Origin: Nitrosomonas sp.
GTDB taxonomy: Bacteria; Pseudomonadota; Gammaproteobacteria; Burkholderiales; Nitrosomonadaceae
DNA: 64,000 bases
Reading direction: 5' to 3'
Assembly: GCA_019635215.1 (NCBI GenBank)
Contig: JAHBZZ010000006.1
Span: 62,001 to 126,000 of the forward strand
Under the pieces are notes generated by a model. It was not told the DNA's origin and searched no databases. It worked only from the letters and a program-made list of their open reading frames with translations. Positions 9,316-18,174 of this stretch are shown one piece after another. A program made the translations under genes and the position numbers. Position 1 is the stretch's first letter. Each line of letters starts with the position of its first letter.

Positions 9316-11097
9316 ATGAAAGCAAAATCTACCCCTCACAACGAGATCGCTGAAGTATTACTCAGCTTCAAACAGGCCTTTCGCTCGATCGGCGTGTTCA
9401 GCGCCGTAATTAACGGCCTTATGCTGATGCCTGCCATTTACATGCTGCAACTCTACGACAGCGTACTGACCAGCCGCAACGAAATGACACTGCTGATGCT
9501 GACACTGATTGTCATTGGCGCGTATATTTTTCTCGGTGCGCTTGAGTATGTACGCAGCTTTATCCTGATACGCGTCGGCGCAAAACTCGATTTAAAATTG
9601 AACAAACGTGTCTACACCGCGGCCTTCGAGCAATCCCTCAAGCATGGGGAAAGCAATGCAGGACAAGCACTCAAAGATCTGACCAACATCCGTCAATTCA
9701 TGACCGGCAATGCGCTGTTCGCTTTTTTCGACGCGCCCTGGTTTCCGATTTATATTTTCGTCATTTTCATGTTCCATCCCTGGCTGGGCGTCTTTGCGCT
9801 GGTGGGTACAACGATTCTGATCGTATTGGCCTATATCAACGAAAAAATCTCGCGTAAACCACTCGATGATGCCAATACCATGGCTGTGGTCTCCACCAAC
9901 ATGGCATCCAACAACCTGCGCAACGCCGAAGTGATCGAAGCCATGGGTATGCTGCCCAACCTTCAAACACGTTGGAACAAACTGCACAGCCGTTTCCTGA
10001 ATCTGCAGGCGGAAGCCAGTGAAAAAGCAGGCATCGTCACGGCAATATCGAAATCGACAACCGTAGCATTGCAATCACTCATGCTGGGGCTCGGTGCACT
10101 GCTGGTACTCGCAAACGAAATTTCTCCCGGCATGATGATTGCCGCCTCCATTCTGATGGGCCGCGCCATTGCACCGGTACAGTTGCTGATCAATGTATGG
10201 AAGCAATTCGGCGGCGCGCGGATCGCCTATGAGCGACTCATCAAATTGCTCGAACATCATCCCGCACGGGAACCCGGCATGACACTGCCAAAACCGACAG
10301 GCGCCATTATCGTCGAGAACATCACCGCAGCGCCGCCCGGTTCACGCATTCCCGTTATCAGAGGATTGAATCTGTCTTTGTCGGCCGGCGAAGTGCTCGG
10401 CATTGTGGGCCCCAGCGGTTCGGGTAAATCGACATTGGCGCGGCTTCTCGTTGGTGTATGGCCCGCAGCGGCCGGCAAAGTGCGTCTGGATGGCGCGGAT
10501 GTTTATCAATGGAACAAAGAGGAACTCGGTCCTCACATCGGTTACCTGCCGCAGGATATTGAACTGTTCAGCGGCACGGTTTCCGAAAATATCGCCCGGT
10601 TTGGCGAAGTGGACGCCGAAAAAGTGATTCTCGCGGCGCAACGCGCGGGTGTTCATCAGATGATTCTGAACATGCCCGCAGGTTACGACACCAAACTGGG
10701 TGACGGCGGCGCGGGACTCTCCGGTGGGCAGAAGCAACGCATCGGCCTCGCACGCGCCATGTATGATGACCCTGCATTCATCGTACTCGACGAACCCAAT
10801 TCCAATCTGGACGATGTCGGCGAGCAGGCGCTGTTGCATGCTTTGATCGATCTGCGCAAACGCCGCAAAACAATTGTGCTGATCACGCACCGCAGCAGCG
10901 TAATCAGCGTAACAGACAAACTGCTGGTACTGCAGGAAGGCGTGGCACGATTATTCGGTCCGACAAAAACGGTACTGGCCGAATTAAAAAAACAGCAACA
11001 GCAAACAACTCAGCCCGCGCAGCAAAAACCGGCGTCAACCACCGCTCAACCACAGCTTACTGTACCAACCATCAACGTGATTGATACAGAAGCTTAG
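9316..11097 (+). CDS. Type I secretion ABC transporter (PrtD/LapB-like permease-ATPase)
   Basis: This 593-aa inner-membrane exporter half-transporter energises secretion of an unfolded substrate through the envelope. Residues ~20-310 hold the six-helix transmembrane domain with no C39 peptidase extension. The nucleotide-binding domain has Walker A GPSGSGKST (~364), Q-loop LPQD, signature LSGGQKQR (~468), Walker B FIVLDEP (~488) and the H-loop THR (~522). A Q/P/T-rich tail follows. The adaptor and channel genes come directly after it, making a complete type I system. No RTX-type substrate is visible in the window. Confidence 0.9.
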   Translation: MKAKSTPHNEIAEVLLSFKQAFRSIGVFSAVINGLMLMPAIYMLQLYDSVLTSRNEMTLLMLTLIVIGAYIFLGALEYVRSFILIRVGAKLDLKLNKRVYTAAFEQSLKHGESNAGQALKDLTNIRQFMTGNALFAFFDAPWFPIYIFVIFMFHPWLGVFALVGTTILIVLAYINEKISRKPLDDANTMAVVSTNMASNNLRNAEVIEAMGMLPNLQTRWNKLHSRFLNLQAEASEKAGIVTAISKSTTVALQSLMLGLGALLVLANEISPGMMIAASILMGRAIAPVQLLINVWKQFGGARIAYERLIKLLEHHPAREPGMTLPKPTGAIIVENITAAPPGSRIPVIRGLNLSLSAGEVLGIVGPSGSGKSTLARLLVGVWPAAAGKVRLDGADVYQWNKEELGPHIGYLPQDIELFSGTVSENIARFGEVDAEKVILAAQRAGVHQMILNMPAGYDTKLGDGGAGLSGGQKQRIGLARAMYDDPAFIVLDEPNSNLDDVGEQALLHALIDLRKRRKTIVLITHRSSVISVTDKLLVLQEGVARLFGPTKTVLAELKKQQQQTTQPAQQKPASTTAQPQLTVPTINVIDTEA

Positions 11098-11153
11098 GTA
11101 CTTTTGGTATATCGGACGCATTAAGGCGCTATACGCATACAACAGGAATAGTT

Positions 11154-12521
11154 ATGACATTGCAGGCAAATAATCACGCAAACCAACCTGAGCTTGCTCC
11201 GGCAACTCAACCGGATCAGACCGAGACCGATCATGTCGATACCGATGAAACGGCACATTCCAGGCTGGGTTGGTGGATCGTGCTGGCTGGCGTAGGCGGT
11301 TTTATGCTATGGGCGTTTTTAGCGCCGCTGGACAAGGGTGTTCCACTCACCGGTACTGTGACGGTGGATACCAATCGCAAAGCAGTTCAACACCGTACCG
11401 GCGGAATTATTGATCAGATTTATGTCAAAGAAAGCGATCAAGTCAAAGCCGGCCAGGTTCTAGTGCGTATGAATGATGTCCAGATCAACGCACAGACGGA
11501 AATCACACGCACGCAACTGATCACCGCACGCGCGGTAAAAGCACGTCTGCTGGCGGAGCGCGATGGAAAAAACCCCATTGAATATCCCGCCGATTTGCTG
11601 GCCATGCAACGCGATCCGCGTGTCCAGAACACGATTCTCACGCAGAATCAGTTGTTTCATTCACGTCAACTGGCCATGGAACATGAACTTGCAGCCATCG
11701 ACGAAAATATTGCGGGACTGGCACTGCAGCTCCAAGGCCTTGAAGCCTCGCAGATCAGCAAAAAGCAGCAGATTGAATTCCTGCGGGAACAACTGACCAG
11801 CTTGCGTGAACTGTCGACCGAAGGCTTTGTACCGCGCAACCGCGTGCTTGATCTGGAGCGCACCCATGTCCAGCTCGCAGGAGAGATTTCCACAGAAACC
11901 GGTAATATCGGACGGATTCAGCGCCAGATTTCCGAATTGAAACAGCGCCGGATACAGCGTCTTCAGGAACATCAAAAAGAAGTGCGCCAGCAATTATCCG
12001 ACATACAGCGTGAAGCGGATGCGCTGCACAGTCAACTCATCAGTCACCAATTTGAGCTGGATAATGTACTGGTCAAAGCGCCTACCGATGGCATCGTGGT
12101 CGGCATCAATGTCTTTACCGAAGGTGGTGTGATTGCACCGGGATTCCGCCTGATGGACATCGTGCCCAGCGACGACCCGCTCATGATCACCGGTCAGGTA
12201 CCCGTGCATCTGATTGACAAAATACATCCCGGATTACCGGTGGATTTGATTTTTTCCGCATTCAACCAGAATAAAACACCGAATATTCCGGGTGAAGTGA
12301 TGCAGGTTTCTGCAGACAGGCTCACTGACGAACGTACCGGTGAACCGTATTATCAGCTCAAAGCCAAGGTCACGCCTGAAGGCATGGCGTTATTGACCCA
12401 CCATCAGGTACGCGCCGGTATGCCGGTAGACATCTTCGTCAAAACCGGCGAACGTTCGTTGATGAATTATCTGTTTAAGCCGATTCTTGATCGCCTCCAT
12501 GCCTCGATGAGTGAAGAATAA
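11154..12521 (+). CDS. Type I secretion periplasmic adaptor (HlyD/PrtE family)
   Basis: This 455-aa membrane-fusion protein links the ABC exporter to the outer-membrane channel. It has a short cytoplasmic N-terminus, one transmembrane helix (~residues 40-60, GWWIVLAGVGGFMLWAFLAP), a barrel-sandwich hybrid domain, long alpha-helical hairpins (~120-310, rich in Gln/Glu/Leu) and a beta-barrel C-terminus (VKAPTDGIVVG, then RAGMPVDIFVKTGERS). The gene begins 56 bp after the ABC gene, and its stop lies 7 bp before the channel ATG. Confidence 0.9.
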   Translation: MTLQANNHANQPELAPATQPDQTETDHVDTDETAHSRLGWWIVLAGVGGFMLWAFLAPLDKGVPLTGTVTVDTNRKAVQHRTGGIIDQIYVKESDQVKAGQVLVRMNDVQINAQTEITRTQLITARAVKARLLAERDGKNPIEYPADLLAMQRDPRVQNTILTQNQLFHSRQLAMEHELAAIDENIAGLALQLQGLEASQISKKQQIEFLREQLTSLRELSTEGFVPRNRVLDLERTHVQLAGEISTETGNIGRIQRQISELKQRRIQRLQEHQKEVRQQLSDIQREADALHSQLISHQFELDNVLVKAPTDGIVVGINVFTEGGVIAPGFRLMDIVPSDDPLMITGQVPVHLIDKIHPGLPVDLIFSAFNQNKTPNIPGEVMQVSADRLTDERTGEPYYQLKAKVTPEGMALLTHHQVRAGMPVDIFVKTGERSLMNYLFKPILDRLHASMSEE

Positions 12522-12528
12522 ATATTCC

Positions 12529-13875
12529 ATGAATATGGTACGCACAATTACAGTCATTGTTTTCACTGTCGCCCTGATTAATCCTGCCCGGGCATTGAGC
12601 CTGCTTGATGCCTACGAAGCCGCGCTGGCGCATGACCCAACTTACCGCTCGGCAATTCATGAAAGCGAAGCCGGAGAACAGACCGAAGTCATCACCCGTG
12701 CGAGTCTGCTACCCAACCTGACAATTACGCATACGGACAGCAAAAGCATTGGTACGAACAGCCAGGGAACAACCAATCCGGCCAATCCCAGAGAACTGAA
12801 TTTTCACAGCCAGGTCAGCGCATTAACCTTACGCCAACCGATTATCAATATGGAAGCGGTTGCCGGTTATCGCCAGGGTCAGGCGCAGACCAATTCCAGC
12901 CGGTCACGGTTTACCGGTCAGAGCCAGCAGCTTATCGTCCGGCTGGTTGAAGTCTATTTCGAGACGCTGCTCGCACAGCATCGATTGAAGCTTGCGCAGG
13001 CGCAGCTGGATTCACTCGCGGAACTCAAGCGCGTCAACGAAAACATGCTGCTGAAAGGCGAAGGCACCACCACAGATGTACTGGAAACACAATCCCGGCA
13101 TGCGCTGGCGCAGGCGCAATTGATCGAGGCACAGGATGAATTGGACGTTGCGCAATTACGCCTGGAGTCGATCATCGGACGGGAAGCAATTCAACTCCAC
13201 CATTTGTCGGATATCTTCCGCGCCGATATGATATTCCTGCCCGGTTTTGAAGACTGGCGCGCGATCGCGATAGATCGTAACGCGGAACTCGTCACCCAAC
13301 GGCATATCGTGCAATCGGGCAAGGAAGAAATACGCAAGAGTTACGCAGGACACACGCCGCGCGTCGATTTTGTCGCCAGCCTCAGCCGGAACAAGTCGGC
13401 GTCATTCATTACGTTCGACCGCGATGTTGAACTGGCGACCGTCGGCGTCGAAGTCAATCTGCCGTTATACGCCGGCGGACGCGTGAATGCGCTGACAGAT
13501 CAGGCTAAAGCCAATCATGCGCGCGCCGAGGCCGAATTAGACGCAATCATGGATAATGTATTGGTTGAACTGCGCAGACAATATCAGCGGGTTTACAGCA
13601 GCGTCAGACGTATCGAGTCACTGGAATTGGCGGTAAAATCGGCCAGACTGCTGGTTCATGCCACTGAAAAAAGTATACAGGGCGGTATCCGCATCAATCT
13701 TGACTTACTCGATGCACAACAACAATTCTTCAACAGCCAGATCAATCTGGCCGAAGCCAAATACAATTTCCTGCTCGCATACTTGCGTCTGAATCTGGCT
13801 GCGGGCACATTGGTGCTCGACGACCTGCGCAAAATCGCCTCTTATTTCACACCGGCCGATCCGACGCTGGAATAA
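12529..13875 (+). CDS. TolC-family outer-membrane channel of the type I system
   Basis: This 448-aa outer-membrane protein has an N-terminal signal peptide (MVRTITVIVFTVALINPARA) and two repeated TolC-type helical/beta halves. The frame is open back to a GTG at 12511 inside the adaptor gene, but ATG 12529 or 12535 places the signal peptide properly. It completes the ABC-adaptor-channel operon and should form the trimeric exit duct. Its stop codon at 13873-13875 directly abuts the stop codon of the convergent small gene. Confidence 0.88.
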   Translation: MNMVRTITVIVFTVALINPARALSLLDAYEAALAHDPTYRSAIHESEAGEQTEVITRASLLPNLTITHTDSKSIGTNSQGTTNPANPRELNFHSQVSALTLRQPIINMEAVAGYRQGQAQTNSSRSRFTGQSQQLIVRLVEVYFETLLAQHRLKLAQAQLDSLAELKRVNENMLLKGEGTTTDVLETQSRHALAQAQLIEAQDELDVAQLRLESIIGREAIQLHHLSDIFRADMIFLPGFEDWRAIAIDRNAELVTQRHIVQSGKEEIRKSYAGHTPRVDFVASLSRNKSASFITFDRDVELATVGVEVNLPLYAGGRVNALTDQAKANHARAEAELDAIMDNVLVELRRQYQRVYSSVRRIESLELAVKSARLLVHATEKSIQGGIRINLDLLDAQQQFFNSQINLAEAKYNFLLAYLRLNLAAGTLVLDDLRKIASYFTPADPTLE

Positions 13876-14082
13876 TCAATGCGTCTCGACAGGCAATGCA
13901 TTTTTTAATGCTGCCTGATAAGCCATTTTCGCGGTACTCGCAATGGCCAGTCTTGCCTTGAGTTGTGCAATTTCATTCTCTACAACGCGCAGATTGGTAA
14001 TCTGCACTTTAGCTTCATTGCTCAATGATGATAATGGGTATTCGGTGCCGTCAATGATGATCTTTTTTTCGTTTCCTGTCAT
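13876..14082 (-). CDS. Small DUF6447-like protein
   Basis: This 68-aa acidic/helical protein starts KKIIIDGTEYPLSSLSNEAK and continues with a helical segment rich in Ala, Leu, Gln and Glu. From memory the pattern (IDGxEYxLxxLSxEAK, then a coiled-coil-like helix) matches the uncharacterised DUF6447 family; I cannot run a search. No signal or membrane segment is visible. It runs tail to tail against the type I channel gene with no spacer. A link to type I secretion is only a positional guess. Confidence 0.65.
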   Translation of the reverse strand: MTGNEKKIIIDGTEYPLSSLSNEAKVQITNLRVVENEIAQLKARLAIASTAKMAYQAALKNALPVETH

Positions 14083-14119
14083 TTTGATTCTCGAGTTTAT
14101 AATTTAAAGAGCTCTCATT

Positions 14120-14635
14120 CTACAAACTCGAAGCCAGTTGAAGCAAGTAAAGTTCATACCCGATTAAAAAACTGTAACCGGCCAGAATCATGTACTGCAA
14201 ATGCCTAACGCGCATCCGGCAGAGAATCCTGACATTCTGATGAATCACCAGCATGACAAGCGCCAAAGCGGTCAGCGTCATTTTGACCGCGACGAACTTA
14301 TCAATGCTGTCTTCAATCAGGATCAACATAAACCAGTTCAATTCCTCCCCACCGCTGTCCAGAATTTTCAGCGTAAAAACAGCATCACACAGGCTTAAAA
14401 ACATGATGCCGGCCGTACAAAACATCAAACGATTCGTGTAACGATCGACATAGGCGCTTCGCCCGCGTTCTGTTTCAGTACGGCGTTCGCCCATACGTCT
14501 TCCCGGTTTAAGGCCCAAATGATAGGCACAAAAAAACGGCATGCTTTGGCGGCGATCCCGCACACGGGTATTGATACGGACATGATGGGTAACGAACACT
14601 GAATACACTCCTTTTTTCAAAAGCCACACCGTCAC
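14120..14635 (-). CDS. DUF5658-type membrane protein
   Basis: The 171-aa protein has an Arg-rich cytosolic N-terminus (GRRMGERRTETERGRS) followed by about three hydrophobic helices from residue ~68: LMFCTAGIMFLSLCDAVFTL, a helix with VKMTLTALALVMLVIHQNV, and the C-terminal helix. This is the arrangement of the DUF5658 family, of unknown function. The listed start is GTG; a shorter start at the internal Met near residue 32 is possible. It is monocistronic, on the opposite strand to lptE. Confidence 0.65.
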   Translation of the reverse strand: MTVWLLKKGVYSVFVTHHVRINTRVRDRRQSMPFFCAYHLGLKPGRRMGERRTETERGRSAYVDRYTNRLMFCTAGIMFLSLCDAVFTLKILDSGGEELNWFMLILIEDSIDKFVAVKMTLTALALVMLVIHQNVRILCRMRVRHLQYMILAGYSFLIGYELYLLQLASSL

Positions 14636-14745
14636 ACTATGATGATGGCCTATTGATCCTCATTACAGCAATCCGGGAATACACCCGTTCTGATTTTATC
14701 GTATAGCGCCTATGCCGCACATCATACTGCACATCAGTACAATTC

Positions 14746-14760
14746 ACAGCAATTTGCTGT
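14746..14760. repeat. Perfect 7-1-7 inverted repeat before lptE
   Basis: ACAGCAA, one T, then TTGCTGT, about 60 bp upstream of the lptE start and overlapping a TAGAAT hexamer that could serve as a -10. It could be an operator or a short RNA hairpin. No regulator is identified. Confidence 0.4.
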
Positions 14761-14820
14761 AGAATCGGAATCGATCCATTTGCCAGGAACCTGCTTCCGT
14801 CCATTCACCCCATAAACACC

Positions 14821-15393
14821 ATGAACAGAGCCGCAACAACCGCAATTGATGACAATGCAAAATTCACATTATCCGGAATTTTCATTCTGGCGATACTTGT
14901 AATGTTGTTCATGCTGAGCGCCTGCGGTTTCAAACTGCGGGGACAGATTTCATCACTTCCGTTTAAAACGTTATACGTTGCCGCACCACCCGGTCACACC
15001 ATCGGATCGGATTTGAGACGCGCGGTCGGCGCTTCAACCACAACCAAAATCGTCGACAGCACCGAAGAAGCCGAGGCCATTTTACAGGTCATCAACGCCA
15101 GTAATGAAAGAAGGATTCTATCGATCTCAGGCGGCGGACGCGTACGGGAATTTGAACTGATCTTCAGAATATCCACCCGCCTAGTGGATAACCAGGGGAT
15201 TGAAATCGCACCGGCCAGTGAAATTATACTGACACGGATTCTGCCGTTCCTGGATGCCCAGATTCTGGCTAAAGAAGCCGAAGAACAGATGTTGTACCGG
15301 GACATGCAGTCAGATGCCGTGCAGCAGATCATCTGGCGTTTGTCGACCGTACACAGGCCCGGTGCGCCAGCGGACAACACGCATCTTAATTAA
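14821..15393 (+). CDS. lptE: LPS-assembly lipoprotein LptE
   Basis: This 190-aa lipoprotein has a hydrophobic signal and lipobox (MLSAC, Cys about residue 38), then the family start CGFKLRG and the TLYVAAP strand. LptE plugs the LptD barrel in the outer membrane and helps insert lipopolysaccharide. It is followed after 8 bp by holA, the conserved lptE-holA order of many proteobacteria. The usual leuS upstream is absent here. The signal is preceded by an unusually long N-region of about 18 residues. Confidence 0.88.
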   Translation: MNRAATTAIDDNAKFTLSGIFILAILVMLFMLSACGFKLRGQISSLPFKTLYVAAPPGHTIGSDLRRAVGASTTTKIVDSTEEAEAILQVINASNERRILSISGGGRVREFELIFRISTRLVDNQGIEIAPASEIILTRILPFLDAQILAKEAEEQMLYRDMQSDAVQQIIWRLSTVHRPGAPADNTHLN

Positions 15394-15401
15394 TCACCCG
15401 C

Positions 15402-16415
15402 ATGCTGTTAAAAGCAGAGCAGCTCGCCCGGCACCTGCAGACACAACTGGCACCGCTTTATACCGTTTTCGGCAGCGAGCCGCTGCTCATTGCCGAGGCT
15501 ATCGGCCTGGTACGTCAGAAAGCCCGCGAAAACGGCTTTACCGAACATGAAATCTATACCGTAGACAACCACTTCCGCTGGTCTGATCTTCTCAGCGCCG
15601 GTTACAGTCCATCGCTGTTTGGCGGTCGCAAAATCATCGATATACGTATTCCCACCGGCAAACCGGGCAAGGAAGGTGGCAAAACACTGGAAAATTACTG
15701 TCAGGCCTTACCCCAGGATACCGTCACGCTGATCACGCTGCCCAGAATGGATAAGCAGAGCCAATCCGCAAAATGGTTCAAAGCTATTGCGCACACAGGT
15801 GTCATGGTATCCATTTATGCCGTGGAACACACTCAGTTGCCGGCATGGATCAAAAACCGGCTCACCCTGCAGCAACAAACGGCCGATAGCGATACCCTGT
15901 TGTTTATCGTCAAGCAAGTCGAAGGTAATCTGCTGGCCGCAAATCAGGAAATACAAAAACTCGCCTTGCTTTACCCACCCGGTCATCTGACGTTCGAACA
16001 AGTCAAGAACGCTATTCTTGACGTTGCACGCTATGATGTCTACCAGCTGGCCGATGCCATGCTGGCGGCCAATCCGGTACGTTTTACACGCATCCTGACT
16101 GGATTGCAAAACGAAGGCACGGCGCCGCCACTCATTCTGACCGTATTATGCGAACAGATCCGGCAATTGATTTTCCTGCGTAAAGGGCTGAATCAAGGCA
16201 TTCCCGCCGGTCAGTTGCTCAAAACAATCCGTATTTGGGGGGAACGACAAAATACCGTCATCATGGCTGCAAAACGAATCACGGTGCAACAATTGCTAAG
16301 AAGCCTGCTGCACGCCGCAAAAATTGACCGGATCATCAAAGGGGTAGCCGGCGGTAATCACAAAGATGCATGGAATGAACTACTGATTTTAGGCCTCAGT
16401 CTCGCCGCAAAATAA
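15402..16415 (+). CDS. holA: DNA polymerase III subunit delta
   Basis: This 337-aa clamp-loader subunit opens the beta sliding clamp. It starts MLLKAEQLARHL and continues with the family pattern (YTVFGSEPLLIAEA, then the degenerate AAA+ fold and a helical collar domain). The position 8 bp behind lptE supports the call. Length matches the family. A palindromic repeat element begins only 5 bp after its stop codon and may form the transcript's 3' end. Confidence 0.9.
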   Translation: MLLKAEQLARHLQTQLAPLYTVFGSEPLLIAEAIGLVRQKARENGFTEHEIYTVDNHFRWSDLLSAGYSPSLFGGRKIIDIRIPTGKPGKEGGKTLENYCQALPQDTVTLITLPRMDKQSQSAKWFKAIAHTGVMVSIYAVEHTQLPAWIKNRLTLQQQTADSDTLLFIVKQVEGNLLAANQEIQKLALLYPPGHLTFEQVKNAILDVARYDVYQLADAMLAANPVRFTRILTGLQNEGTAPPLILTVLCEQIRQLIFLRKGLNQGIPAGQLLKTIRIWGERQNTVIMAAKRITVQQLLRSLLHAAKIDRIIKGVAGGNHKDAWNELLILGLSLAAK

Positions 16416-16420
16416 GCACA

Positions 16421-16611
16421 TCATGATCTCGCTGAGGGGCGCATTGCGGCGTTAAAATCGAACTCAAAATACTCATATACTTCAAGTATTCTGCGCTTTT
16501 TACTCGGCGCAAGCGCCTCGCCCTACGGGCCAGCCTAACGGCTATTCGCTGCGCTTTGCTTGCGTCGTTCAATTTTGCCTTACACTGCATCCCCTGATCG
16601 AGAGATCATGA
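16421..16611. repeat. Imperfect-palindrome element, copy 1 (long form)
   Basis: This 191-bp element ends in perfect 10-bp inverted repeats TCATGATCTC / GAGATCATGA. Its core (GGCGTTAAAATCGAACTC, then ATACTTCAAGTAT and GTTCAATTTTGCCTTACACTG) matches, in opposite orientation, the element at 39395-39536. It carries an extra 66-bp GC-rich insert (16501-16566) that can itself fold. It starts 5 bp after the holA stop. The whole intergenic gap 16416-16794 holds this element and then about 180 bp leading into the efflux operon, where I see no further gene. Confidence 0.75.
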
Positions 16612-16794
16612 ACAGATCTTCCGTGAAAAGCGCCGCACGCCACACACTACATCTCACAGACCTTTTCCGCACTTTCCTGTTATATTGATCCATGACAGCG
16701 ACTATCTGAAATTCCGGAACTTCAGGGCTCACAGTAAAATGTAAAATGGCGCTGCAGAAAGATCGATCAAAATCAGCTTCACAATGAGCGAATC

Positions 16795-18174
16795 ATGATT
16801 CACAAACACATTATCCTGATCGCAGGAACTGTTCTGATGTTTCCCACGCACAGCTTTGGAGAGATTTCACACCAGACTCCTGTATTCTCAACGCAACCGG
16901 ACTATCCGCTGCCTGTTCCCGCAACGCACGAAAGGCATAGTGATGCCGTTCTGAATGCCCTGATTGCTGAAGCGCTTGAGCACAATCCGGAGGTTCTTGC
17001 CGCTCAACGGGAACATGACGCCGCCCGCCAGCGCATCGCACCTGCGGCAGCGCTGGACGACCCCATGCTCGAGGCCGGTGTCGCCAATCTGCCATTGGCA
17101 TCGTCACCTTTCAACCGGGACGATATGACGATGAAAATGATCGGCCTCTCCCAGCGGCTGCCCTTTCCCGGAAAACGCGGTTTGCGCAGAGAGATCGCCG
17201 CACAGGATGCACAAAGTGTTGAATATGGTTACCAGGAAACGATCAACCGCGTCATGCGCGCACTCAAAATCGCCTATTTTGACCTGGGACTCGCCCGCGC
17301 AACAATTCAACTGACCGAAAAAAACAAATCCATCCTGGAGGATTTTCTGCACCTTGCCGAAGACCACTACACCCTGGGTATGGGGAGTCAGGCGGATGTA
17401 TTGAAAGCGCAAACGCAGATCTCCCGGATGCTGGATGAATTGCTCAGACTTGGCCGCGACGTGCCTGCAATCGAGGCCGATCTGATCCGTGCGCTGGGAC
17501 GTCATGATGCAGGCAGCATGCCGGACACAACCCTGGTGCAATGGCCCGCGACACCGCTGAATCCGGAATCCCTGCATGAAGCCGCACTGATACAACGTCC
17601 GCAATTGAAAGCCTTGCAAAGTATTATTGCGCGTACGGAAAAAGAAACGGATCTGGCACGAAAAGACTATTATCCCGATCTCGACGTACGGCTTTCCTAT
17701 GGTCAGCGCAGTGCCATGCTCGATGGCGCCAGCCGCCCGGATATGGTGGGCTTCAGCGTAGCCATCAATCTGCCGGTCTGGCGCGACAGCAAACTTGCGC
17801 CGCGTATCGCCGAGTCGCTGGCATTGCGCGACCAGGCTATTCATCTATATCAGGCGCAACGCAATGAAATTACCGCCGGATTACGCCAGCACACTGCAGC
17901 GGCAGAACAGAGCCTGAAGTCCATACGGCTTTACCAGACGACCATCCTGCCCCAGGCGCTGCTGACTGTCGAATCGGCACTTGCTGCGTATCGTGTCAAT
18001 CGCGTCGATTTCCTTACCCTGCTCGACAGCCAGATGACAGCATTTGAATATGAAATCAATCTCGTCACGGCAATCGCAAACTACAATAAGGCGCTCGCAG
18101 AAATTGCATTCATCACGGGTCAATCCCACGACAATCTGACGGCAAACGGAGACTCCGATGAACACCATCAGTAA
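16795..18174 (+). CDS. CusC/CzcC-type outer-membrane efflux protein
   Basis: This 459-aa TolC-family protein has a cleavable signal (MIHKHIILIAGTVLMFPTHSFG) and two OEP repeats (ALEHNPEVLAAQREHD, then NPESLHEAALIQRPQLKALQ). It is the outer duct of a tripartite heavy-metal pump. Unlike E. coli CusC it shows no lipobox. The gene overlaps the adaptor gene by 17 bp, so the three efflux genes form one operon. Confidence 0.87.
   Translation: MIHKHIILIAGTVLMFPTHSFGEISHQTPVFSTQPDYPLPVPATHERHSDAVLNALIAEALEHNPEVLAAQREHDAARQRIAPAAALDDPMLEAGVANLPLASSPFNRDDMTMKMIGLSQRLPFPGKRGLRREIAAQDAQSVEYGYQETINRVMRALKIAYFDLGLARATIQLTEKNKSILEDFLHLAEDHYTLGMGSQADVLKAQTQISRMLDELLRLGRDVPAIEADLIRALGRHDAGSMPDTTLVQWPATPLNPESLHEAALIQRPQLKALQSIIARTEKETDLARKDYYPDLDVRLSYGQRSAMLDGASRPDMVGFSVAINLPVWRDSKLAPRIAESLALRDQAIHLYQAQRNEITAGLRQHTAAAEQSLKSIRLYQTTILPQALLTVESALAAYRVNRVDFLTLLDSQMTAFEYEINLVTAIANYNKALAEIAFITGQSHDNLTANGDSDEHHQ

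Noticed and set aside
16396..16590. 64-codon minus-strand ORF
   Set aside because: It lies almost entirely in the palindromic element and reads the repeat; no ribosome site or family pattern.
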